The notes under the pieces were generated by a model. That model was not told the DNA's origin. It ran no database searches and saw only the letters and a list, made by a program, of their open reading frames with translations. Both the position numbers and the translations under genes were made by a program. 64,000 bases of DNA from G963676095 sp963676095 (GTDB taxonomy: Bacteria; Bacteroidota; Bacteroidia; Bacteroidales; Prolixibacteraceae): assembly GCA_963676095.1 (NCBI GenBank), contig OY781040.1, positions 7,564,001 through 7,628,000 on the forward strand. Reading direction: 5' to 3'. Shown here piece by piece: positions 35,893 to 44,707 of this stretch. How positions within the stretch are numbered: position 1 is the stretch's first letter; each line of letters opens with the position of its first letter.

Positions 35893-35952
35893 CGCTTTTT
35901 TTTGCTAAGATACACTTTTTATAATTACGTCATACTAGATGTGACATAACAC

Positions 35953-35978
35953 TAGTGTTTTCTTCATCGTTCGGACAA
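35953..35978. repeat. Cassette-boundary-like motif interrupted by IS630
   Basis: TAGTGTTTTCTTCAT followed by CGTTCGGACAA is repeated with small changes at 37657-37685, again just downstream of a minus-strand gene. The left half of this copy is probably 28 bp on the other side of the insertion sequence (GCTTATAACGTTC). Confidence 0.45.
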
Positions 35979-35995
35979 ATAACCATTATTGGAGG

Positions 35996-37588
35996 CTAAT
36001 TATTGGCGTTTTTATTTAACTGCTTTTCCAATAGTTCAGATTGAATATTAATAGTCATTTGTGTATTAATCAATAAATCTGAATCGTTATTTTTTTTATC
36101 GTTTATCCATGTTTTGATATCTTCAAATTCCCAAAATAAACCGGCATCAAAGGTGTCAATTTTATCTAAAATTGAGTCTATTATCCTTTGATATTTGATG
36201 TGGTCTATTCTCTGGTTAATTGATGTGAAAAAATTTAACAATAGAAGACCATTATTCCTGCTAAACATTGGTTCGTTTTTAATAAATTTGATAGCTCTAT
36301 TAAAAGTCTCTTTATTTTCATCTATAACAGACAATTCTAATAAAGAAAAATAAAACCCTTTAATATTATCAAACGAATTTTTATGCTTTTCGATGATTTT
36401 TTCACACAAAACTAATGCTTCCTTATAATTTTTTAAATTATATAAAATTTCCAGTTTTTTTCTAAGAGAACCATAATAAGTGTAATTATCTATATTGGAT
36501 TCTAACAAGTTTAAATATATTGCTGTATCAAAATCGCAGAATGCAATTAAGGACTTATGTTCTTTATCCATCTGTAAAAACGAATTACCTCGTCCAAAAT
36601 ATAATAATGCTAAAGCATTATTGCAATTTTGATTACATTTTTCTTCAATCCCTTTTTTACATTTAATTGCTCTGTCATAATATTCAATGGCAGTTTTATA
36701 TTCACCCCTTTTGAAGCATGATTTTGCTTTTTGCTTACAAGTTTTATTTTCAAAAATTAATGTACTAATTGGTTTTTCTGCGTTATTAGCTTCAAAAGAA
36801 AAACCAGTAATGTCATCAAAAACTGTTTCTGGACATAAATTAAAATATATCTGGAGTTCTTTCTGTAACTCTATTTTATCACCAAATGGTATATAAATCT
36901 CTTTATACTTAAGGTTTCCCTTAAGCTTAGGCAATCCAAACATAAATATACTATCCTGCGAAATAATTCTATTGTTTAACTTTTGGGGTTTCCAAACCCA
37001 GAATCTTGAATCAATAGTTTTTGTCAGGTCATTATATTGTACTCTTTTATTTAACAGATTAGTTATATTATCAGTTTCTCTGATTTCACGAATCGGATAT
37101 ATTTTTTCTAAATTTTCTATATTATCTAAGTTCAATGCAAAAATTTTTCCATGAGTCGTTAAAACTTTATTTCCATCAGCATCATAAATGATTTGTTTTT
37201 TTTCATTAAGCACTTCTTCTTCAGTATCAACCTTTGTTTCTTTTGTCGCAAACCAAAGAGCTACAAGGAAATTTGTGGTAAAATCTGTAAGACAAGTTGC
37301 TCCACCGTGATGTTGAATCTCTGCCAATATTTCAAGGTCTGATAATGAATTTATAGCAGAATCATTTTTATCATATCCAAAGTCTTTAGCATTTTCAATT
37401 AAATGTTGGTGATATAAGATAAAATCTGATTTCTTTTTTTTATTTGCCTTGTCTAATCTTCTCTGTGCTCCAGATTGTAGATCCCATTTTGCACATGATT
37501 GACCTCTATAAATATAAGTTCCTTCATTCTTACTTTCTAAAAGAATCTCCAAATATTTTGCGACTTTTGATTTATAGCTACCATTCAT
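35996..37588 (-). CDS. FRG-domain protein with TPR-like C-terminus
   Basis: The 530-residue protein begins with an FRG domain: YIYRGQSCAKWDLQSGAQRR near residue 25, then LAEIQHHGGATCLTDFTTN and LVALWFAT, the three blocks typical of the family. Residues about 280-470 are tetratricopeptide-like helical repeats (FKRGEYKTAIEYYDRAIK, LYNLKNYKEALVLCEKIIEK). FRG proteins recur in phage defence islands, but their chemistry is not settled. The TPR half may sense a partner or oligomerise. Confidence 0.78.
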   Translation of the reverse strand: MNGSYKSKVAKYLEILLESKNEGTYIYRGQSCAKWDLQSGAQRRLDKANKKKKSDFILYHQHLIENAKDFGYDKNDSAINSLSDLEILAEIQHHGGATCLTDFTTNFLVALWFATKETKVDTEEEVLNEKKQIIYDADGNKVLTTHGKIFALNLDNIENLEKIYPIREIRETDNITNLLNKRVQYNDLTKTIDSRFWVWKPQKLNNRIISQDSIFMFGLPKLKGNLKYKEIYIPFGDKIELQKELQIYFNLCPETVFDDITGFSFEANNAEKPISTLIFENKTCKQKAKSCFKRGEYKTAIEYYDRAIKCKKGIEEKCNQNCNNALALLYFGRGNSFLQMDKEHKSLIAFCDFDTAIYLNLLESNIDNYTYYGSLRKKLEILYNLKNYKEALVLCEKIIEKHKNSFDNIKGFYFSLLELSVIDENKETFNRAIKFIKNEPMFSRNNGLLLLNFFTSINQRIDHIKYQRIIDSILDKIDTFDAGLFWEFEDIKTWINDKKNNDSDLLINTQMTINIQSELLEKQLNKNANN

Positions 37589-37631
37589 AATCTATATATT
37601 TTATCGTTTTCCAAACCATAAGTTTACCTTC

Positions 37632-37694
37632 CCTAGCGTATGATGACTAGTTTTTGTAGTGTTTTGGCTTTATGAATCCGGACAACATACTAGG
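37632..37694. repeat. Cassette-boundary-like inverted repeat
   Basis: CCTAGCGTATG (37632-37642) pairs with CATACTAGG (37686-37694) with a two-base bulge. The enclosed segment contains TAGTGTTTTGGCTTTATG then AATCCGGACAA, shared with 35953-35978 and partly with 33555-33571. It lies 14 bp downstream of the STAND gene. Confidence 0.45.
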
Positions 37695-37707
37695 TCTGAG
37701 CATCGTA

Positions 37708-40700
37708 TTATTTTCTTGGTGGTCCAATTTTCATGTGTAATGTACTTGCAAAAGATTGTCTTTTTTTATAATCAACATAGTTCTGATAAAGGTATGCTTT
37801 AACCCTTGCTTTAATTATCCGCATTGCTACGGGATTCCTTTCATACTTCTTTGCAATTTTTTGTAAATCATTTGTTGACAGATTTCCATAACATGAGTTA
37901 ATACTAAATGTAACAATATCTGCTGCAGGTGTATTTATCTCTTTTGCTGCCTCAATAAACAAATCTTTTAAATCTTTTTGACCTACTGAATGTATAATCT
38001 TCCCAAATACTCCCAAACATATTTGAAGTGCCATAAATTGGAAAAAACTGTTAACTTTTTCTTCAATTTTTTGCTTTGTATCTCCACCTTCAATTTTATC
38101 TGTTAATGACTCAATAAAGTCCTTTTTTGTTTCAAGAAGAGTTATGCCAAAAAAATTGATAGTTCTAAACGCAGTATTATACAACTCGATTATCATATCG
38201 ATTAACTTATTTGTTGGAATAGAACCTTTTCTGTTTTTTATTATTTGTCCAACAATATCTAATGCCCTAAAAGCTTGAAAGAATGGAGCCATAAATTCAG
38301 TAAAATTCTCATTTTCTCCATTTTCGAATTCATGCTTTTGTTTTTGTATTTTTTTCTCATTTTTGTCTTGAAATTCTAACATTTCATTACGAGATTCCAT
38401 TGGATTACTTGAAGACTCAATTATGTCCGAACTAATTTTTTTAACGATATCTTTAATGATATTATAGAAATGGTCATGCCTTTCCAACGTAATTGGGGCA
38501 ATATCTTCAAATGGCACCATTGCAGTAAAAGTTGCTTCCTCGATTAAAAAGTCATCTTTTGTGTGATGAGCTATGAATATAAGAATATTAGCATTTTTTT
38601 CTTTTTGTAGATTAGCACAAAGATATTTAATCGCAATTTTTCCTTCTTCTTTATTAATAAGCTCAGCAATTTTTCGTGCAATAAGAAAATAATAGATATA
38701 TTCATATGAAAATTTCCATTCATCCTCTTGAATAACAATAAGCATTGAATCTAAAAGGGTCTTTTTTAAAATATCAAATGAAAATACTACATGATAATCG
38801 TTTTGGTAGTTGATAAAAAACTGCCTTAATATAACTTCACTGAAATGCTCTTGATTTGATTTATACAGATGTAGCGCAAATTCCGATAAAAAGTTAAAAA
38901 AAGTATCAATGTTTTCATTTTGAATTTTTGCTTTATTTGCAAGAGCAATATGAATTAATGAATGATAGCAATACCCATAAGATGTTTGTTCGTAATTTGT
39001 TGGTTTTGTATAAACTATAGTCTGAAGAATAGATAAAACAAATACGGGATATGAAGGCATTAGTTTATCGCCTAAAACAGCCTCTACTTGACTAAAAGAA
39101 TATTTTGTTTTTTCTAAAAGAAGTTCATCAGTTATTGACGAAACAGGAATGCTCAATCGCTGATAATTTTCAATTAACTTATTTCTCTTTTTATAACCAA
39201 GTGGCATAAGAGAAAAGACTACCAAATCTTCGAATTCAGCTTCAATTTTTGAAATCAACCCATAAAGCACATTAGCCGTTATAATGACTCTACCGAAACG
39301 GTTTTCTAAATCTTCAATAATTCGTTTAATGGTCTTAGAATTAAAGAATAAACTTTGGAGATTATCAAGCAAAATAACTTTCTTTGATTTCTCAAACTGC
39401 AAATATCTTTCGAAATCGATTTCGTCTCCATTGTATTGGTTGAAAAAAGAAGTTTTTAGTACCTTGTCAACTTCGGTAGTTTTAAAGTCTTTGGAATCTA
39501 GAAGTAATGGGTATATGTCATCATCAACAAATCTTTTATACAACATCGACAATAGACTTGTTTTACCAGATTGGTTTTCCCCTTCAATAATACAAGTGGA
39601 GAAACTTGTTTCTGATATTAATTTCTCTGAATCGTAGAATGAATCAATGTCACTGTTTTTTTGTTCTGTTCGTTCAATGTCTGGAAAGACGTAAAAGTCT
39701 GATAATTTCAATTCAGGATAATTCTCAATGGAAATAGGAATACTTATTCTATTTAAATCATTTAAAAATTCATTTATATGCTTAAATTTTTTTGTTCCAA
39801 ATCGCTCTCCACTGAGTTGAAAATCTTTTGTTGCTCGTGATACGTATATGTCACCTTTCCAAGAGTATTGCTTAACCTGTCCGTTCTTGGTCAATGAATC
39901 AATTAGTAATAATTGAAATCCTGAATCATAATTTATACTATCCTGCAATATTTTTCCAGAAAAATATAACGTTTCACGATTTGACCATAACTCTATTGAT
40001 TTTTTATGTTCTTCTTCATGCTCATGACCATATAAAATTATTGAACTAATTTCTTCTAAGAAGCCTTGCAGTTCTTTACGGTTATTTTGCACCCCACTTG
40101 GGGTAAACCAAAATATAGGATGATGAAATAATGAGATATTTATTTTACCCTTCTTTAATTTGTCTTGATTTTCAAATCTTTTTACAGGAAAAAATAAATT
40201 GGGTTCCTCATTCTGCTGCGACATCCAAGAAGTATTAAAGCAATTGAAGCATATACTATTACTATTCCATTGGTCATATATTTGATAAAAAAGTTTATTT
40301 GAAGGACAATTATTTAATTCATTATAAAATTCCCAGAAATCCTTTTGAACAGTCAAGCATAAATCTATAACACTATCATCATCACCAATAGTATCGTACC
40401 CCAATGTTTTTAAAGTAATTTTTCGGAGTTGATTATCGTAATCAAAGTTGCAATCATGGTTCCCTGGCACAACTATGAACTTTAAAATTAACTTACTATG
40501 TATGCTTTCAAGTTTAGTTTTTAATTCAAGAAGAAATTTTTTCGCAATTGGATATCCTAATTGAATGCCTTTATCTACTATATCTCCAGTTATTACGAGA
40601 TATATACGTTCAAGATCTAATAAGTCTATTTTCAAAGCATCATGAATCCTATCAATTCTTGTAAGGATAAAGTTATCACTTGTTTTTAAATGTAAATCAG

Positions 40701-40725
40701 TTAGGTGTAATATACCAATGCTCAT
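37708..40725 (-). CDS. Metallophosphoesterase-STAND NTPase fusion, putative defence protein
   Basis: From the ATG at 40725 the product has 1005 residues. The N-terminal calcineurin-like phosphoesterase has all motifs: DLH (10-12), GDIVD (47-51), GNHD (88-91), FHHP and YGHEHE. A STAND-type P-loop NTPase follows with Walker A EGENQSGKTS near 382 and Walker B KVILLDN near 450. The C-terminal 400 residues are helical, probably the sensor. Avs-like and other STAND proteins recognise phage proteins and fire an N-terminal effector; a phosphoesterase effector would attack nucleic acid or a nucleotide. Substrate unknown. Confidence 0.8.
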   Translation of the reverse strand: MSIGILHLTDLHLKTSDNFILTRIDRIHDALKIDLLDLERIYLVITGDIVDKGIQLGYPIAKKFLLELKTKLESIHSKLILKFIVVPGNHDCNFDYDNQLRKITLKTLGYDTIGDDDSVIDLCLTVQKDFWEFYNELNNCPSNKLFYQIYDQWNSNSICFNCFNTSWMSQQNEEPNLFFPVKRFENQDKLKKGKINISLFHHPIFWFTPSGVQNNRKELQGFLEEISSIILYGHEHEEEHKKSIELWSNRETLYFSGKILQDSINYDSGFQLLLIDSLTKNGQVKQYSWKGDIYVSRATKDFQLSGERFGTKKFKHINEFLNDLNRISIPISIENYPELKLSDFYVFPDIERTEQKNSDIDSFYDSEKLISETSFSTCIIEGENQSGKTSLLSMLYKRFVDDDIYPLLLDSKDFKTTEVDKVLKTSFFNQYNGDEIDFERYLQFEKSKKVILLDNLQSLFFNSKTIKRIIEDLENRFGRVIITANVLYGLISKIEAEFEDLVVFSLMPLGYKKRNKLIENYQRLSIPVSSITDELLLEKTKYSFSQVEAVLGDKLMPSYPVFVLSILQTIVYTKPTNYEQTSYGYCYHSLIHIALANKAKIQNENIDTFFNFLSEFALHLYKSNQEHFSEVILRQFFINYQNDYHVVFSFDILKKTLLDSMLIVIQEDEWKFSYEYIYYFLIARKIAELINKEEGKIAIKYLCANLQKEKNANILIFIAHHTKDDFLIEEATFTAMVPFEDIAPITLERHDHFYNIIKDIVKKISSDIIESSSNPMESRNEMLEFQDKNEKKIQKQKHEFENGENENFTEFMAPFFQAFRALDIVGQIIKNRKGSIPTNKLIDMIIELYNTAFRTINFFGITLLETKKDFIESLTDKIEGGDTKQKIEEKVNSFFQFMALQICLGVFGKIIHSVGQKDLKDLFIEAAKEINTPAADIVTFSINSCYGNLSTNDLQKIAKKYERNPVAMRIIKARVKAYLYQNYVDYKKRQSFASTLHMKIGPPRK

Positions 40726-41155
40726 AATATTTAGATTTTTGGAATGGGATAAATAGCTCTTTTGCAAGTTGAAACATCTATTTGTATATCTGGGCTTGCA
40801 AATGTGCTATTTTGTGCGTCGGCTATCCATTTTATCTTTTTTCTTACCACAAATAATTACCGTTTCTTTTTTTGGCTTGTTGGTAATTGTCTGTGTAAAT
40901 TATGCGTCAAATTTTTGTCGCTGGAGAAGTGAACCTTTTTCGAATCGCAAAAGTTAATCATAAATTTAGTTTTAGTTTGCCTTACAATTTACGCCAAAGA
41001 GAAATCAGGTGCAATAAAAATCTCACAAATTTTTCAACTGCGGTTTTCTGGTGAGCAAAGTGGCAATTGACAAATGATGACTTTTATAATGAACTTAAAA
41101 AAGGAAGATTAAACTCAACGTTATTCTCAATCAGGATAGCAACCATCAGAAACTA
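40726..41155. other. Intergenic region with no supported gene
   Basis: A hydrophobic 62-residue open frame on the plus strand (40769-40957) has no recognisable features and I do not call it. The stretch must contain the promoter of the STAND gene. I see no repeat that matches the others in the island. Confidence 0.4.
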
Positions 41156-42205
41156 TTACTCTCTATTGCCATTTTGTAACTCCACCCACTTAATAAAATC
41201 GGTCATTACTTCATCCCAATGACAGTTATCGAGAATCGGTTTACCTAATGAATCAACGTCCATATAATTGTGTTCTAAACCGATATATGGGACTACCTTG
41301 TAATTCTTTTTCCCTGCTGCTATAAAATCAATTGGCAACAAATCACAATAATCAGCTGCATTAATATCTTCTGTTCCATATGCGATATAAATAGGGATTT
41401 TAGTTGTTACGAGCTCGTTAATTATTGATTTTGAAAAACTCAATATTGTCTTAGGGGAATCTTCCCCGGATTGCGAATTCGAGTCTCCCGCATGTTGATT
41501 TAACCATTCCCACCATTGGTAAATACGATCAATCTTTTTCTGCGCCTCTTCCGGATCAATTAGTTTCATCTGTTCCTGTAACCTAAGTTTTCGGATATAT
41601 TGGGTTATTCTTCCTAAAGGATCTCCTGATAAAAATCCTAATGCTGTAACATGAGGGTTATTAGCCGCAACACTGGCTGCAATGCGTGCTCCTTGAGAAT
41701 GACCAACAAGTATGAGGTTGTTTTTATCCACCCATTTCTGTCTGACTAAGAAATTAATCACGGTGTCACATCTTTCTTCATACTTTTCCAGATAATTATT
41801 TTCCAAATATTGGCGAGGATAAGAATGGACATCTTTCTTGTCTGTGATATATGCAAACTGATTATTCAAATCTTTCTCATTTGCTATAATCGGAACATGG
41901 GGCATGCTTATCAAGACAAAATTATATCGCTCTGTTATTTTCTTATAATCGAAATTATTTATCAGAGAAAATATTACATCTCCATTGCTAAACTCTATAA
42001 TCAAGGGGATTGGAAGAGATCCTTGCAAAAATATTATCGTTGGTTTGGGAGTCTCTAGGTCTCGGTTTATTTTTAAAAATTGAATAGTGTCAGCTTCCTC
42101 ATTGATGCTATAACTACATGCATCCAACTTTCCAATAGGGCACTGTCCTTGTGATAAAAAATTGAAACAAATAAAAATTACAATTAAAATATATTTTCTA
42201 TTCAT
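41156..42205 (-). CDS. Secreted alpha/beta hydrolase
   Basis: The 349-residue protein has a signal peptide (MNRKYILIVIFICFNFLSQG). The nucleophile elbow GHSQGA is near residue 168, with IAYGTEDINAAD supplying the probable acid and GLEHNYMD the histidine. It should be a periplasmic or secreted esterase/peptidase-like hydrolase. The substrate is unknown. It is the last cargo gene before the phage repressor. Confidence 0.78.
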   Translation of the reverse strand: MNRKYILIVIFICFNFLSQGQCPIGKLDACSYSINEEADTIQFLKINRDLETPKPTIIFLQGSLPIPLIIEFSNGDVIFSLINNFDYKKITERYNFVLISMPHVPIIANEKDLNNQFAYITDKKDVHSYPRQYLENNYLEKYEERCDTVINFLVRQKWVDKNNLILVGHSQGARIAASVAANNPHVTALGFLSGDPLGRITQYIRKLRLQEQMKLIDPEEAQKKIDRIYQWWEWLNQHAGDSNSQSGEDSPKTILSFSKSIINELVTTKIPIYIAYGTEDINAADYCDLLPIDFIAAGKKNYKVVPYIGLEHNYMDVDSLGKPILDNCHWDEVMTDFIKWVELQNGNRE

Positions 42206-42301
42206 GATTTATACAATGCTATGGAGTTGCTATCTCAAAGGAATGATCCCCCACAATATCCTTCACTACCTTTCCTTTTATTTTATTATTTTTCGATTCT
42301 C

Positions 42302-42319
42302 AAAAAACCCGCAGCCGGG
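42302..42319 (-). terminator. Rho-independent terminator of the phage repressor gene
   Basis: On the minus strand CCCGGCTGCGGG (CCCG-GCTG-CGGG stem-loop) is followed by TTTTTTG. A second GGGCCG/CGGCCC pairing overlaps it. It lies 44 bp after the repressor stop. Confidence 0.75.
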
Positions 42320-42362
42320 CCGTAGTTCCTTTTTTGCGGCCCAAATCTCCGAGTACGCTTTT

Positions 42363-42752
42363 TTAAGTTCCGGTTTGTTTATTTACAGACTGTAAATTAA
42401 GGACTTCACGTAATACGTCATTCTGGCCACGGAGAAATTGGATTTCTGCTTTCAGTTCCTCAATTTCTTTATCCTTATCATCGCCGCTTTGGTTGGTTCC
42501 CGTTTCTTGAGCATTTACAAGTATCTCTCCTTCGCCCGTTAAAAGCCATCGTAAATTTATTTCGGGATAACATGCAATAATATTTATGATCGTATTAGAA
42601 TTTAAGGGTGTTTCTTTTGCTTTTCCTCTAAAATTTGCAGATGTCGTGCCTAATTCTGTAAAAAATTTTTCCTTGCTAATTCCTTTTATTTCAGCAATTT
42701 TTATTACTCTATCTTTTATACTCGTAATTTTATTTTCTATTTTATTTGTCAT
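42363..42752 (-). CDS. CI-like phage repressor, HTH type
   Basis: The 129-residue protein has an N-terminal XRE-like HTH (about 12-65: RVIKIAEIKGISKEKFFTEL, NSNTIINIIACYPEINLRWL) ending in the typical WLLTGEGE. A C-terminal coiled coil (KDKEIEELKAEIQFLRGQND) should dimerise it. It is divergent from the early phage genes with a palindromic operator between, the layout of a lysogeny switch. Confidence 0.8.
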   Translation of the reverse strand: MTNKIENKITSIKDRVIKIAEIKGISKEKFFTELGTTSANFRGKAKETPLNSNTIINIIACYPEINLRWLLTGEGEILVNAQETGTNQSGDDKDKEIEELKAEIQFLRGQNDVLREVLNLQSVNKQTGT

Positions 42753-42755
42753 TTC

Positions 42756-42769
42756 GTAAATATATTTAC
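42756..42769. promoter_or_regulatory. Palindromic operator of the repressor
   Basis: GTAAATATATTTAC is a perfect 14-bp palindrome 3 bp upstream of the repressor start, in the divergent promoter region. It is the best candidate for autorepression. Confidence 0.55.
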
Positions 42770-42859
42770 TAAATTTGTTGTGTCAAACAAAAGGGGGACA
42801 ATGCAACAAAGGCAATAGTCCGATAAAAATGTGACATAAACAACAAAATTAAAAGAATT

Positions 42860-43057
42860 ATGATACAGGAAAAAACAAAAAAGAAGAAAATCACTGCGAC
42901 CCTAAGAACAATGAAAGTAGGTGATATTGAGGTATTCCCGTATTCCCAGTATCCATCCATGTTAACAGCTATGTCCCGTCTTCGTCACTCCCGCTTTGGG
43001 GATTATAAAATGACGGCCACTGAAAATGATGGCCTGGTAATTCGACGGATCGCTTAA
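42860..43057 (+). CDS. Small early phage protein A
   Basis: The 65-residue basic protein (TATLRTMKVGDIEVFPYSQY ... VIRRIA) is a paralogue of the protein at 43663: both contain the xMxxGDxExFPxxQ, LTAxxRL and RIA-end pattern. It is the first rightward gene after the repressor. Similar small phage proteins have no known function to me. Confidence 0.65.
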   Translation: MIQEKTKKKKITATLRTMKVGDIEVFPYSQYPSMLTAMSRLRHSRFGDYKMTATENDGLVIRRIA

Positions 43058-43083
43058 AACGGATCAATTAAAATCAATAAATC

Positions 43084-43341
43084 ATGAAATTCTTATTCCA
43101 TTTCCTTTTTGAACGTAGGGATATTGACGATAATAAAAGTGATGATGTTTCAATCGGCTACTTTTTGGGAATCCCCTTTTATAAAGCGGTTAAAAGACAT
43201 ACCCACACATCTGATAGAACTTTATTTCATGTTGACGGAACCAAGTATTTTTTAGGCATTCCATTTTTATACAAGGTAGACAATTCATTTTATCCCGCTG
43301 ATTTTGTCCCTGCCGGATGCGAAAGGACGCCAAAGGATTAA
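43084..43341 (+). CDS. Small early phage protein B, 'YFLGIPF' family
   Basis: The 85-residue protein has two copies of a YFLGIPF motif (GYFLGIPFYKAVKR and KYFLGIPFLYKV) about 35 residues apart. The next gene encodes a paralogue with the same two motifs. The start context is AATAAATCATG. I do not know the function. Confidence 0.6.
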   Translation: MKFLFHFLFERRDIDDNKSDDVSIGYFLGIPFYKAVKRHTHTSDRTLFHVDGTKYFLGIPFLYKVDNSFYPADFVPAGCERTPKD

Positions 43342-43394
43342 GCGTTTATTTTTAACCAGTTAGCTATTGTGTAATTCATTAAAACAAATAAATC

Positions 43395-43625
43395 ATGAAA
43401 TTATCATTAATCAAATTAACGACGGAGCGTAAATATCTTAATAATGATGAAAGTGTCGGTATTCTGAAAGCTTACTTCTTAGGAATCCCCTTTTTTAAAC
43501 AGGTCAATAAAACTACCGAACCAGATAAACATATCCATCATCTCGATAGGTACAGGTATTTCCTGGGGATCCCATTTTCACACAGAAGAGATAGCATGTT
43601 TTTTTATACGAGGAGTCGACCATAG
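43395..43625 (+). CDS. Small early phage protein B', 'YFLGIPF' family
   Basis: The 76-residue product repeats the pattern of the preceding gene (AYFLGIPFFKQVNK and RYFLGIPFSHRRD). The two are tandem duplicates that have diverged strongly outside the motif. The start context is again AATAAATCATG. Confidence 0.6.
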   Translation: MKLSLIKLTTERKYLNNDESVGILKAYFLGIPFFKQVNKTTEPDKHIHHLDRYRYFLGIPFSHRRDSMFFYTRSRP

Positions 43626-43662
43626 GGATTAAGGTGATTCAGTGAATTAAATAATTAAACGA

Positions 43663-43884
43663 ATGAATACAAATATAAATAAAAAAACAAGCAAATGTTC
43701 TGATGAAAAGAGGCGTGTTGCCCCTGTATTAAGGCAAATGGACATCGGGGATACTGAATTTTTTCCATCCACCCAGTGGGTCTCTCTATTGACAGCCAGG
43801 CAACGACTGAACATGCAGGAATCAAAAAATTATTCAATAAAAAGGAATGAAGGTAACACGGTAAAAGTTACCCGGATCGCTTAA
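43663..43884 (+). CDS. Small early phage protein A'
   Basis: The 73-residue protein (RQMDIGDTEFFPSTQWVSLL ... VKVTRIA) is a paralogue of the 42860 gene. The gene order A-B-B'-A' is thus a nested duplication. Function unknown. Confidence 0.65.
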   Translation: MNTNINKKTSKCSDEKRRVAPVLRQMDIGDTEFFPSTQWVSLLTARQRLNMQESKNYSIKRNEGNTVKVTRIA

Positions 43885-43901
43885 AAACTATTCAATAAAT
43901 C

Positions 43902-44183
43902 ATGGAAGAAGCAAAAATAATACTTGAGGGGATCACCTATAAAGATCTTATTGAAGGGATCACCAAGGCCATTAAAAAAGAACTTGATCAGGCAGACGAA
44001 AACAGGTACAGGCCCATTTCAAAATCTGAAGCAATACGGCAACTGGGAGGGATACATTTCAACACCCTTAAAAAAATCATGGAAGCAGAGAAATGGACAG
44101 AAATGGACGAGGATAAAATAGAGCGTGTAAAGCTTAAGTACCCGAAATATTATCATGTTCATAAGGAGCAGGAAGGATTATGA
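43902..44183 (+). CDS. Small HTH/excisionase-like phage protein
   Basis: The 93-residue protein contains a possible winged HTH (RPISKSEAIRQLGGIHFNTL followed by KKIMEAEKWTEM), like MerR/excisionase-type factors. It begins with the AATAAATCATG context and overlaps the next gene by 4 bp. Confidence 0.5.
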   Translation: MEEAKIILEGITYKDLIEGITKAIKKELDQADENRYRPISKSEAIRQLGGIHFNTLKKIMEAEKWTEMDEDKIERVKLKYPKYYHVHKEQEGL

Positions 44184-44341
44184 AAGGGACATTATTCATA
44201 GCATGGACATTCGTAGCCTTTGGTATTGCCGCCATCCTGGGGGCGATTATAGCAGGTGCACTTCACCAGCTTTTCATTGCCGGAATGTCCATCATCGGGG
44301 CGTGTGTCCATTTTTCCGAAAACAATAAAGGCCATGAGTGA
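44180..44341 (+). CDS. 53-residue membrane protein
   Basis: The start overlaps the previous stop (TTATGA) and the end overlaps the next start. The product is almost wholly hydrophobic: MKGTLFIAWTFVAFGIAAIL then GAIIAGALHQLFIAGMSIIG, two helices. Coupling on both sides supports it as a real gene. The function is unknown; it could be a small early membrane protein. Confidence 0.55.
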   Translation: MKGTLFIAWTFVAFGIAAILGAIIAGALHQLFIAGMSIIGACVHFSENNKGHE

Positions 44342-44501
44342 AAGAGATAAAAGTTTAGTAAAGCAGGCAATGTACTGCCGGGACTGGAACGAGGCTTCAA
44401 ACCTTGAAAAACTGGCCGAATCCGGTAAGGCAAAACAGACCATTCACGAGATAACCGTACAGCTGTACCGGCGTGAAGAATGGTACGCCGGGATGCTGTA
44501 A
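44334..44501 (+). CDS. 55-residue phage protein, unknown
   Basis: From the ATG at 44334 the product (MSERDKSLVKQAMYCRDWNE ... QLYRREEWYAGML) is a charged, helical small protein. It overlaps the membrane protein gene by 8 bp. A longer upstream frame exists but runs through the overlapping gene. Confidence 0.5.
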   Translation: MSERDKSLVKQAMYCRDWNEASNLEKLAESGKAKQTIHEITVQLYRREEWYAGML

Positions 44502-44635
44502 CAGGATAAAGCAGCTTCTTGCCTGGCTGTCCCAAAAAAAGGCATGAGTTCTTACTTCATTCAATTCATAAGTTTAGTGTTTAGTTAGTTGATTATTGGT
44601 TTTTACAGCCCCGGAGTTGAGAATCCGGGGCAACA

Positions 44636-44707
44636 TGCAGGAAGGGATGGTTCCCCGCCGGGCCTCATAAACCCGGAACTGACAGTCCGATTCTGTCTCC
44701 TGCTACA
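44636..44707 (+). tRNA. tRNA-Met-like sequence (anticodon CAT), non-canonical
   Basis: Acceptor arms TGCAGGA and TCCTGCT pair over 6 bp, with a mismatch at the first position. The T-arm GACAG-TCCGATT-CTGTC is perfect. The anticodon arm CCGGGC-CTCATAA-ACCCGG has CAT at 44666-44668 and the three G-C pairs and 1-72 mismatch typical of initiator tRNA. The D-arm is very short (GGGA-TGGT-TCCC), so it may be a tRNA-like structure rather than a working tRNA. The T-loop TCCGAYY is the same type as in the tmRNA nearby. Confidence 0.4.

Larger units (their letters stand above)
34749..35952 (-). mobile_element. IS630-family insertion sequence
   Basis: The element is about 1.2 kb. Terminal inverted repeats GTGTTATGTCA and TGACATAACAC are flanked on both sides by TA (34747-34748 and 35953-35954), the IS630 target duplication. 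Two overlapping-frame transposase ORFs lie between. It has inserted in the spacer between the HEPN-like and FRG genes. Confidence 0.88.

Noticed and set aside
40769..40957. 62-residue hydrophobic ORF on the plus strand
   Set aside because: It is isolated, on the opposite strand to its neighbours, lacks a recognisable start context or family, and lies in the promoter region of the STAND gene.
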